Shown: in pieces, positions 48,290 to 55,360 of the stretch
Layout: every line of letters starts with the position of its first letter
Numbering within the stretch: the first letter of the stretch is position 1
NCBI RefSeq assembly: GCF_014635665.1
Contig: NZ_BMDG01000001.1
Coordinates: forward strand, 124,001 to 188,000
Direction of reading: 5' to 3'
Length of the DNA stretch: 64,000 bases
Source: Isoptericola cucumis
GTDB lineage: Bacteria > Actinomycetota > Actinomycetes > Actinomycetales > Cellulomonadaceae
The notes under the pieces: model-generated
Told to the model about the DNA's origin: nothing
Database searches by the model: none
Seen by the model: only the letters and a program-made list of their open reading frames with translations
Program-made: the position numbers and the translations under genes

Positions 48290-49213
48290 ATGACCACGAT
48301 CAGCTCTGCCGGGACGCGGCGGTCCAGCCGCTCCCGGCTGAGCAGGATCGAGTCCCGCCAGGCGCTGGGCTTCATGAGCCCGGCCCTGGTGGGGCTCGCC
48401 CTGTTCACCATCGTCCCCGTCGGGCTCTCCGTCGTGATGAGCCTGTACGACTGGCCGGCCTTCGGCGAGCGCAGCTTCGCCGGGCTCGGCAACTACGTCG
48501 ACCTGTTCACCTCCAACCCCGACTTCTGGCCCGCGCTGCGCAACTCGGCCGTCTTCGCGCTGCTCTACGTGCCGCTCAACCTCGTCGTCGCGCTGTCGCT
48601 CGCGCTCGCGCTCGGCCCGCGCATCCGCGGCCGGGCGGCGTTCCGGGTGCTGTTCTTCATCCCGGTCGTCACGCCCATCGTGGCGAACGCGCTCGTGTGG
48701 AAGATGCTGCTGCAGCCGCAGGGGCTGTTCAACGGCATCTCCGTGTCGGTGCTCGGCGTCGAGCTGCCCAACTTCCTCGCCGACGAGAACTGGGCGATGA
48801 CGATGGTCGTCGTCATGTCGGTGTGGCAGGGCATGGGCTACAACATGCTCATCTTCTCGGCCGCGCTCGAGCAGCTGCCCGCGCCCGTCATCGAGGCCGC
48901 GCGCATCGACGGCGCGCAGGGGTGGCGCATGCTGCGCAGCGTCGTGCTGCCGATGCTGTCGCCGTCGATCTTCTTCGCCACCGTCATGACGGTCATCACG
49001 GCGCTCCAGGTGTTCGCGCAGCCCCAGCTGCTGACCGGCGGCGGGCCGGGCAACGCGACCCTCCCCCTGGTGCAGTTCATCTACAACCAGGGCTTCAAGT
49101 TCCAGGACCTCGGCCTCGCCGCGGCCGCCGCGTGGGTCCTGTTCGTCCTCATCATCGGGCTGACCGCGTTCCAGTTCCGGGCGCAGAAGAGGTGGGTGCA
49201 CTATGAGCACTGA
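48290..49213 (+). CDS. Sugar ABC transporter permease (MalF type)
   Basis: A 307-residue permease with six membrane segments from ALGFMSPALVGLALFTIVPV to AAAAWVLFVLIIGLTAFQF. The EAA docking loop is IEAARIDGAQGWRMLRSVVL. The start is ATG 48290 behind GGAGAAGG, 25 bases after the binding-protein stop, and its end overlaps the next permease by 11 bases. As in the beta-galactosidase operon, no ATPase is encoded here, so a shared ATPase must drive it. Confidence 0.91.
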   Translation: MTTISSAGTRRSSRSRLSRIESRQALGFMSPALVGLALFTIVPVGLSVVMSLYDWPAFGERSFAGLGNYVDLFTSNPDFWPALRNSAVFALLYVPLNLVVALSLALALGPRIRGRAAFRVLFFIPVVTPIVANALVWKMLLQPQGLFNGISVSVLGVELPNFLADENWAMTMVVVMSVWQGMGYNMLIFSAALEQLPAPVIEAARIDGAQGWRMLRSVVLPMLSPSIFFATVMTVITALQVFAQPQLLTGGGPGNATLPLVQFIYNQGFKFQDLGLAAAAAWVLFVLIIGLTAFQFRAQKRWVHYEH

Positions 49214-50171
49214 CCGTACCGACCACCTCACGGGGCAGGTCGCCACCGTGCCCGGCACGCCGCCCCTCGCGGCACCGGAGGCCGCCGCCGCGCGTCCCGG
49301 CCCCGGCGGCCCGGGTGCCGACCGGGCGCGCGAGGCGTCGGCCGGCTCCGGCCGCGTGCGGCTCGTGCTCGCGCACGTCGGCATCGTCCTCGCCGCGGCG
49401 CTCTTCGCGCTGCCGCTGGTGTACGCCTTCTTCTCCGCGCTCAAGCCGAACAACGAGATGTTCTCCATGCCGCCGACCCTCGTGGGCTCGGAGGTGCGGT
49501 GGAGCAACTTCGCGGACGTGTTCGCCTACGGGCCGTTCGCCACGTACATCGGCAACTCGCTGTTCGTCTCGGTCGCCGGCACGCTCGTGGTGCTGGCCGT
49601 CTCCACGACGGCCGGGTACGCCTTCGGCCGGCTGCGGTGGAAGGGGCGCGACGTCGTCTTCGTCCTCTTCCTCGTGACGCTCATGGTGCCCCAGGAGGTC
49701 CTGGTGGTGCCGATGTTCATCGTCATGCAGTGGTTCGGGTGGGTGGACTCCTACCAGTCGCTCATCTTCCCGTTCGCGTTCACGGCGTTCGGCACGTTCC
49801 TCATGCGGCAGTTCTTCCGCGGCATCCCGTACGAGCTGGACGAGGCCGCCCGGGTCGACGGCGCAGGGCCGTTCCGCACGTTCTGGCGGATCATCCTGCC
49901 CCTCGCGACGTCCGCCGTCGCCGTGCTCGCCGTGTTCACCTTCATGGCGTTCTGGAACAGCTACCTGTGGCCGCTGATCTCGGTCGTGGACTACGAGGCG
50001 CACGGCACGCTGCCCATCGGCCTGGCCACCTTCTCGGGCCAGAACGGCACGCGGTGGGACCTGCAGATGGCCGCGTCGATCATCTCGATGATCCCGACGA
50101 CGATCATCGTCATCGCCCTCCAGAAGCACCTGGTCAAGGGCATCGCCACCGCCGGCCTCGGGGGGCGCTGA
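49203..50171 (+). CDS. Sugar ABC transporter permease (MalG type)
   Basis: A 322-residue permease. An unusually long N-terminal tail of about 50 polar residues, rich in Ala, Gly and Pro, precedes the first helix (LAHVGIVLAAALFALPLVYA). The EAA loop reads LDEAARVDGAGPFRTFWRII. It pairs with the MalF-type protein before it; the ATG at 49203 lies inside the end of that gene. Its stop TGA directly touches the GTG of the ROK kinase, so importer and kinase are translated together. Confidence 0.91.
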   Translation: MSTDRTDHLTGQVATVPGTPPLAAPEAAAARPGPGGPGADRAREASAGSGRVRLVLAHVGIVLAAALFALPLVYAFFSALKPNNEMFSMPPTLVGSEVRWSNFADVFAYGPFATYIGNSLFVSVAGTLVVLAVSTTAGYAFGRLRWKGRDVVFVLFLVTLMVPQEVLVVPMFIVMQWFGWVDSYQSLIFPFAFTAFGTFLMRQFFRGIPYELDEAARVDGAGPFRTFWRIILPLATSAVAVLAVFTFMAFWNSYLWPLISVVDYEAHGTLPIGLATFSGQNGTRWDLQMAASIISMIPTTIIVIALQKHLVKGIATAGLGGR

Positions 50172-51110
50172 GTGGGCGGGGACGGCCTGCGGGACGTGGT
50201 CGCCGGGCTGGACATCGGGGGCACGGGCACGTCCGTCGTCCTGGTCGACGGCGAGCGCGTCGTCGCGCGGCAGCACGGCGCCACCCCGGCCGGGGAGGGC
50301 GGCCCCGCGATGGTGGCCGCCGCGGCCGGCCTGGTGCGCTCGGCCCTGCGGGCCGCGCCCGGCACCCGGCTGGCCGGGGCGGGCGTCGGTGCGGCGGGCG
50401 TCGTCGACCCGGCGACCGGCACGGTCGTCGCGGCGTCCGACTCGTTCGCCGGGTGGGCGGGCTTCGGCCTCGCCGACGCGCTGGGCGACGCGCTGGGCGT
50501 GCCCGTCGCGGTCGAGAACGACGTCAACGCCTTCGCGCTCGGGGAGGCCCGGTCCGGCGCCGCCCGCGGGCTGGCCGACGTCCTGGCCGTGACGCTCGGC
50601 ACCGGGGTGGGCGGCGCGCTCGTCCTCGGCGGCAACCTCTACCGCGGCCCCTCCGGGGCCGCCGGCGAGATCGGGCACGTCGCCGGGTTCGGTGACCTGC
50701 CGTGCACCTGCGGTGGCCGCGGCCACCTGGAGACGCTGGCCTCCGGGCGTGCCGTCGCCCGCGCCTTCGAGCGCGCCACCGGCCTGGCCGTCCCCGGGGC
50801 GCGCCAGGTCGCCGAGCTCGCCCGGGCCGGCGACGGCGACGCACGGCGGGCCTTCGACGACGCCGCCCACGCCGTGGGACGGGCCGCCGTGCTCGTCGCG
50901 ACGCTGCTGGACGTCACGGACGTCGTGGTCGGCGGCGGGGTCGCGTCGGCGTGGGACCTCCTGGGCCCGGGCATCGCGGCGTCCGTCCGGCGCGAGCCGC
51001 CGGTCAGCGGCGCGGACGTACGGGTGGCGCCGTCCGCGCTGGGGCGCGAGGCGGTCGCGCTGGGCGCGGCGACCGTCGCGCCCGCGGGAGCGCTTAGCCT
51101 GCTGGGGTGA
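50172..51110 (+). CDS. ROK-family sugar kinase
   Basis: A 312-residue ROK kinase (glucokinase, ManNAc kinase or fructokinase type). It has the ATP phosphate loop AGLDIGGTGTSVVLVDG (11-27), catalytic Asp in VAVENDVNAFALGEARSG and the GTGVGG phosphate-binding turn. The zinc motif reads CTCGGRGHLE, with His in place of the last Cys. It has no DNA-binding domain, so it is an enzyme. GTG 50172 directly follows the permease stop, so it likely phosphorylates the sugar that importer brings in. The HAD gene after it overlaps by four bases (GTGA). It is distinct from the second ROK kinase in the sialic-acid operon. Confidence 0.86.
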   Translation: MGGDGLRDVVAGLDIGGTGTSVVLVDGERVVARQHGATPAGEGGPAMVAAAAGLVRSALRAAPGTRLAGAGVGAAGVVDPATGTVVAASDSFAGWAGFGLADALGDALGVPVAVENDVNAFALGEARSGAARGLADVLAVTLGTGVGGALVLGGNLYRGPSGAAGEIGHVAGFGDLPCTCGGRGHLETLASGRAVARAFERATGLAVPGARQVAELARAGDGDARRAFDDAAHAVGRAAVLVATLLDVTDVVVGGGVASAWDLLGPGIAASVRREPPVSGADVRVAPSALGREAVALGAATVAPAGALSLLG

Positions 51111-51796
51111 CCCGCTCTCCCGCTCCCCTGGTGCTGCTCGACCTCGACGGCACGCTCACCGACTCCGCCCCCGGCATCCTCGCCGGCATCCGGCACGCGT
51201 ACGGCGTGCTCGGCCTGCCGGTGCCCGACGAGGCCACGCTGCGCTCGTTCGTCGGCCCGCCGATCACGGAGTCGTTCGGCGGGCACGGCGTGCCGGCCGA
51301 CCGCGTCGACGAGGCGGTGACCGCCTACCGCGAGGTGTTCGCCGCCGCCGGGATGTACGACAACCGGGTGTTCGACGGCGTCCCGCAGGTGCTGCGCGAG
51401 CTGCGGGCGGTGGGCTGCACGCTCGCCGTCGCGACGTCGAAGCCGGAGGTGTTCGCCCGGCCCATCTGCGACCGCTTCGGCCTGACCGAGCTGGTCGACG
51501 GCGTCTTCGGGGCGCCGATCGAGGAGGGCACGTCCACCAAGGCGGACGTCATCGCCAAGGCGCTCGCCGCGCTGGGGCGCACCTCCCCCGTCGTGCCGGG
51601 CGCGGACGGCCCGGCCGTCATGGTCGGCGACCGGGAGCACGACGTGCACGGGGCCGCCGCGCACGGCATCCCCTGCCTCGGCGTGACCTGGGGGTACGCC
51701 GCCGACGGGGAGCTGGAGGCGGCGGGCGCCGCCGGCCTGGTCCACGACGTCGCCGGGCTGACGCGCGCCGTCCTGGACCGCCTCGACCGACCCTGA
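51107..51796 (+). CDS. HAD hydrolase, phosphoglycolate-phosphatase-like
   Basis: A 229-residue haloacid dehalogenase-superfamily phosphatase. Motif I is LLDLDGTLTDSAPGILAGIR (9-28), motif II Ser/Thr and Lys are in VATSKPEVFARPI, motif III Lys is near STKADVI and motif IV is VMVGDREHDVHGAAAHG. The helical cap makes it a Gph/BPGM-like member. GTG 51107 overlaps the kinase stop. Such enzymes act on small phosphosugars; coupling to a kinase suggests proofreading of a sugar phosphate or relief of sugar-phosphate stress, which is inference. The stop lies 15 bases from that of convergent nanE. Confidence 0.88.
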   Translation: MTRSPAPLVLLDLDGTLTDSAPGILAGIRHAYGVLGLPVPDEATLRSFVGPPITESFGGHGVPADRVDEAVTAYREVFAAAGMYDNRVFDGVPQVLRELRAVGCTLAVATSKPEVFARPICDRFGLTELVDGVFGAPIEEGTSTKADVIAKALAALGRTSPVVPGADGPAVMVGDREHDVHGAAAHGIPCLGVTWGYAADGELEAAGAAGLVHDVAGLTRAVLDRLDRP

Positions 51797-51811
51797 CGCG
51801 GGTCGGCACCC

Positions 51812-52504
51812 TCAGGGCAGGGCGCGGGCGAACCAGCCGGTGATCGTGGTGGGGTGGGTGATCGCGGTGCCCACGCACACGCTGAAGGCCCCGCGCGCCA
51901 GGGCCTGCGCCGCCTGGGCGGGCGTGTGCACGCGCCCCTCGACGACCACGGGCAGCGTGCACGCCGCGACGACCTCGTCGACCAGCCCGAGGTCCGGCCC
52001 GTCGGTCCGCGGCCGCTCGCCCGTGTACCCCGCGAGGGTGGTGCCGAGCAGGTCCACGCCCGCGTCCTCGGCGGCGCGCGCGTCGCCCGTCGACCCGCAG
52101 TCGGCCATGACGAGCACGTCGGCCGCCTCGCGCAGCCGTGCCACCGTCCCGGCGAGCGTGCGCCCGTCCGGCCGCGGGCGGCGGGTGCCGTCGAGCGCGA
52201 CGACGTGCGCGCCCGCGCGGGCGACGGCGACGGCGTGGTCCAGGGTCGGCGTGATGAACACGCCGTCCGAGCCGTCCTTCCAGAGCCCGACGACCGGGAC
52301 GTCGACCGCCGCCACGGCGGCGGCGACGTCGTCCAGCCCCTGGACCCGGACCGCGGCCGCCCCGCCGGCGACGACGGACCGCACCACCTGGGCGGTGGTG
52401 CGCGGGTCGCGCATCGGCTCGCCGGGGTAGGCCTGGCAGGACACGGTGAGGCGCCCGCGCATCGCGTCGAGGACGCGCTCGCGCGTCCAGGGCTGGTCGG
52501 TCAT
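51812..52504 (-). CDS. nanE: N-acetylmannosamine-6-phosphate 2-epimerase
   Basis: A 230-residue NanE protein that converts ManNAc-6-phosphate to GlcNAc-6-phosphate. Seen: LTVSCQAYPGEPMRDPRTTA at the start, AVRVQGLDDVAAA, PVVGLWKDGSDGVFITPTL with the catalytic Lys, LVMADCGSTGDARAAEDAGV with the second acidic residue, and VVVEGRVHTPAQAAQAL followed by VGTAITHP. ATG 52504 has AGGGAGAG ahead and lies four bases after the nanK stop; the start at 52540 is not needed. It is the last gene of the sialic-acid operon. NagA and NagB, which would finish the route, are not in the window. Confidence 0.93.
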   Translation of the reverse strand: MTDQPWTRERVLDAMRGRLTVSCQAYPGEPMRDPRTTAQVVRSVVAGGAAAVRVQGLDDVAAAVAAVDVPVVGLWKDGSDGVFITPTLDHAVAVARAGAHVVALDGTRRPRPDGRTLAGTVARLREAADVLVMADCGSTGDARAAEDAGVDLLGTTLAGYTGERPRTDGPDLGLVDEVVAACTLPVVVEGRVHTPAQAAQALARGAFSVCVGTAITHPTTITGWFARALP

Positions 52505-52508
52505 GTCG

Positions 52509-53552
52509 TCACTCTCTCCCGGCGGTCGGTGCTGCCGCACCGAGGGCGGACCAGGCGTTGCGGGCGGCGCCCACGACCGCGGCGTCGTCGCCCAGCACGG
52601 CGCGGAGCACGGGAAGGTCGGCGAGGACGTCGACGACCTCGCCGCGCAGCGCCCCCTCGAGGGCCGACCACCACAGGTGGCCGGCGCCGCCGACCCCGCC
52701 GCCGACCACCACGACCTCGGGGTCGAGCACGGTGACGACGCCGGCGACCGCGCGACCGACGGCCGCGCCTGCCTCGCGGACCACCCGGGCCGCGAGCTCG
52801 TCCCCGGCGCCGGCCCGCGCGACGACGTCGCGCGCGTCCGGGCTCGCGGGGTCCCCGCCGAGCGCCAGGTAGCGCCGGTGGATCGCCGGCCCCGCGGCGA
52901 CGGCCTCCAGGTGACCGGGACGGCCGCACGCGCAGCGCAGGCCCTCCGCGCCGGGCACGGGGGCGTGCCCGATCTCGCCGGCGAGGTGGTGGGCGCCGCG
53001 CAGGGGGCGCCCGTCGAGGACCACCGACCCGCCGACGCCCGTGCCGACGGCGACCAGCAGCGCGCTGCGCGCGCCCGCCGCGGCCCCGCGCCACGCCTCG
53101 CCCGCCGCGTGCGCGTCGACGTCGTTCTCGACGACGACGAGCGGCGCCACGGCGGACGAGCCGCTGGCCGACGGCCCCGCGACGAGCGGCGCCAGGCGCG
53201 CGGCCAGCCCGCCGGCGACGTCCGTCCCGGGCCAGTCGCGGAACGTCTCGGTCGCCGACACGACGACGCCGCGACCGGCGTCGATCACCCCGGCGGCGCC
53301 GACGCCCACCGCCCGCAGCGGCGCACCGGACGCCGTCACGACCCGGGTCACCAGCGCGGCGACGGCGTCGAGCACCGCCTCCGGCCCGCTCGCGGCCGGG
53401 GTCGGGGCGGTGTGCACCGGCCCGGGCGACCCGTCGGCCGCGACCAGCGCGGCCGCGGTCTTCGTGCCGCCCAGGTCGACGCCCACGACGACGCCGGCCC
53501 CGGCTGCCGGCCGGGCCGACCCGGCCAGCGACCCGGCCCCCGGCTCAGGCAC
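52509..53552 (-). CDS. nanK: N-acetylmannosamine kinase (ROK family)
   Basis: A 347-residue ROK kinase. The ATP loop is VVGVDLGGTKTAAALVAADG (about 22-41), catalytic Asp lies in VVENDVDAHAAGEAWRG, the turn is VGTGVGGSVVLDGRPL and the zinc motif CACGRPGHLE again has His for the last Cys. Between nanA and nanE it is the natural ManNAc kinase, making ManNAc-6-phosphate. GTG 53552 overlaps the nanA stop by eight bases. It is longer than E. coli NanK (about 290), with an extra N-terminal tail and an alanine/serine insert near residue 130. Relaxed use of other hexoses is possible for this family. Confidence 0.88.
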   Translation of the reverse strand: MPEPGAGSLAGSARPAAGAGVVVGVDLGGTKTAAALVAADGSPGPVHTAPTPAASGPEAVLDAVAALVTRVVTASGAPLRAVGVGAAGVIDAGRGVVVSATETFRDWPGTDVAGGLAARLAPLVAGPSASGSSAVAPLVVVENDVDAHAAGEAWRGAAAGARSALLVAVGTGVGGSVVLDGRPLRGAHHLAGEIGHAPVPGAEGLRCACGRPGHLEAVAAGPAIHRRYLALGGDPASPDARDVVARAGAGDELAARVVREAGAAVGRAVAGVVTVLDPEVVVVGGGVGGAGHLWWSALEGALRGEVVDVLADLPVLRAVLGDDAAVVGAARNAWSALGAAAPTAGRE

Positions 53553-54471
53553 CCAGCAGCCCGGCGTCGCGGGTGATCGCCTCGATGCGTGCGGCGGTCG
53601 CGTCGTCGAGCGCCTCGACGGGGAACGCCGCCGTCGTGGTGTCGATGAGGCCCTGCCGCTGCGCGGCGACCTTGAACGCGCCCACGCCGGCCGCGTCGCC
53701 CGAGCGTCCCGGGGCCTGGAAGACGATCTCGAACAGGGCGGCCAGGCGGTCCTGCTCGCGCTTCGCCTCCTCCCACCTGCCGGCCTCCGCGAGGTCCCAC
53801 AGCCGCACGTACCCGGCGGCGTCGACGTTCCCGAGGCCCGGGACGACGCCGTCCGCGCCGAGGAGCAGCATCCCGTCGACGACGACCTCGTGGCCCGTGA
53901 ACAGCGCGAGCGGCGAGCCGGCGGCCGCGTTGGCCGCGACGAGCCGGCGGAACGCCACGTCGTCGCCCGAGGAGTCCTTGACCCCGGCGAGCACGCCCTC
54001 GGTCCCGAGGCGCACCAGCAGGTCCGCGCCGAGCTTGGCGTGCACGCGGACGGGGATGTCGTACGCGAGGAGCGGCACGTCGACCGCGGCCGCGACGGCG
54101 CGCAGGTGCCGCTCGATCTCGTCGGCGTCGTTGATCGCGTACACCGGGGCGGTCGCGACCACCGCGTCGACGCCGGCGGCGACGAGCGCGCGTGCCTGCG
54201 CGGCGACGCGCGCCGTCGTGAGGTCGATGGCGCCGCCCATGACGGGGACGCGGCCGTCGACGGCCGCCACCACCGTCCGCACGACGAGGTCCCGCTGGGC
54301 GTCGGTGAGGTAGGCGACCTCGCCGGTCGACCCGAGCACGAACACGCCGTGCACGCCGGCGTCCACGAGGTGGCGCACGAGCCGGTCGAGGGACGCGGTG
54401 TCGACCTCGCCGTCGGCGGTGAACGGGGTGAGGACGGGCGGGACGATGCCGCGGAAGGGGTGCGTGGTCAC
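53545..54471 (-). CDS. nanA: N-acetylneuraminate lyase (DapA superfamily)
   Basis: A 308-residue class I aldolase of the DHDPS/NAL superfamily. Lys165 (LAGVKDSSGD) is the Schiff-base lysine and Tyr137 (LLAYDIPVR) the proton relay, both at the numbers found in E. coli NanA; VLGSTGEVAYLT (45-56) has the GSTGE form seen in sialate lyases, not GTTGE of DHDPS. It splits sialic acid to ManNAc plus pyruvate. GTG 54471 has GGAG seven bases upstream. nanK, nanE and a SiaEFGI-type importer around it support the call; on sequence alone another keto-acid aldolase of the superfamily cannot be excluded. It is separated from siaI by a repeat-bearing spacer. Confidence 0.87.
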   Translation of the reverse strand: MTTHPFRGIVPPVLTPFTADGEVDTASLDRLVRHLVDAGVHGVFVLGSTGEVAYLTDAQRDLVVRTVVAAVDGRVPVMGGAIDLTTARVAAQARALVAAGVDAVVATAPVYAINDADEIERHLRAVAAAVDVPLLAYDIPVRVHAKLGADLLVRLGTEGVLAGVKDSSGDDVAFRRLVAANAAAGSPLALFTGHEVVVDGMLLLGADGVVPGLGNVDAAGYVRLWDLAEAGRWEEAKREQDRLAALFEIVFQAPGRSGDAAGVGAFKVAAQRQGLIDTTTAAFPVEALDDATAARIEAITRDAGLLGA

Positions 54472-54520
54472 GTGGTGCTCCGGTTCTGGGGGTGCGGTGA
54501 GGGGTGGACGGGCGGGAAGG

Positions 54521-54562
54521 TCACGGCGCGGTCGTCACGGCGCGGGGTCACGGCGGGGGTCA
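54521..54562 (-). repeat. Imperfect tandem repeats after the siaI stop codon
   Basis: TCACGGCG(C/G)GG occurs three times (54521, 54535, 54548), plus a partial TCAC at the stop itself, in units of 12 to 14 bases. The array begins at the siaI stop codon (54560-54562) and leads toward nanA on the minus strand. Confidence 0.75.
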
Positions 54563-55360
54563 CAGCAGCGCGGGCGCCGCGGCGAGCAGGGTGCGGGTGT
54601 AGCTGTCCTGGGGGTCGTCGAGGACGCGCGCCGCCGGGCCCGACTCGACGACCCGGCCGGCGCGCATGACGACGATCTCGTCGGACACGTGCCGCACGGT
54701 CTGGATGTCGTGGGAGATGAAGACCATCCCCAGGTCGAGCTCGGCCTTGAGGTCGGCGAGCAGGTTGAGGATCTGCGCGCGGACGGAGACGTCGAGGGCG
54801 GACGTCGGCTCGTCGGCGACGACGACGTCCGGCTCGAGCGCCAGGGCCCGCGCGATCGCCACGCGCTGGCGCTGCCCGCCCGAGAGCTGGCCGGGCATCG
54901 CCTCCAGCGCGGACGACGGGAGCCCGACGAGGTGGACGAGGTCGCGCACGCGGGCCTCCCGCGAGGCCGCGTCGCCCACCCGGTGCACGTCGAGGGGGTC
55001 GCGCAGCGCGTCGCGCACCGTCATGCGGGCGTTGAGCGCCGTCGCCGGGTCCTGGAAGACGACCGACACGACGCGGCCCACCTTCTTGCGCACCGCCGGC
55101 GTGTACCGCGTGACGACGTCCCCGCGGAAGCGGACCTCGCCGCGGGTGGGCGGCTGGAGGCCGACGAGGACCTTCGCCATCGTGGACTTGCCCGACCCGG
55201 ACTCCCCCACGATGCCGACGGTCTGGCCGCGGTGGACCTGGACCGAGACGTCGTCCACGGCGTGCACGTGCTTGGCCTTGAACAGGGTGCCGGCCCGGGA
55301 CTTGAAGACGACGTGCACGCCGCACAGCTCGACCACGGGCGGGTTGGTCGTGGTGCTCAT
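54560..55360 (-). CDS. siaI: Sialic-acid ABC importer ATPase (DppF/SiaI type)
   Basis: A 266-residue oligopeptide-class ATPase. Walker A is GESGSGKST (about 50-58), signature LSGGQRQRVAIARALALEPD, Walker B VVVADEPTSALDVS and H-loop FISHDIQTVRHVSD. The C-terminal DppF-like tail is short, ending DSYTRTLLAAAPALL. It acts with the second ATPase fused into SiaG. ATG 55360 overlaps the siaG stop as ATGA. The symbol follows the Corynebacterium glutamicum SiaEFGI layout, and assignment to sialate rests on the nanA-nanK-nanE genes downstream. Confidence 0.87.
   Translation of the reverse strand: MSTTTNPPVVELCGVHVVFKSRAGTLFKAKHVHAVDDVSVQVHRGQTVGIVGESGSGKSTMAKVLVGLQPPTRGEVRFRGDVVTRYTPAVRKKVGRVVSVVFQDPATALNARMTVRDALRDPLDVHRVGDAASREARVRDLVHLVGLPSSALEAMPGQLSGGQRQRVAIARALALEPDVVVADEPTSALDVSVRAQILNLLADLKAELDLGMVFISHDIQTVRHVSDEIVVMRAGRVVESGPAARVLDDPQDSYTRTLLAAAPALL

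Noticed and set aside
53545-54471. Dihydrodipicolinate synthase (dapA) for nanA
   Set aside because: The gene is between sialate importer genes and nanK-nanE, has GSTGE instead of GTTGE and the catalytic residues at NanA positions. The DSSGD after the lysine is more DapA-like, so some doubt is kept in its entry.
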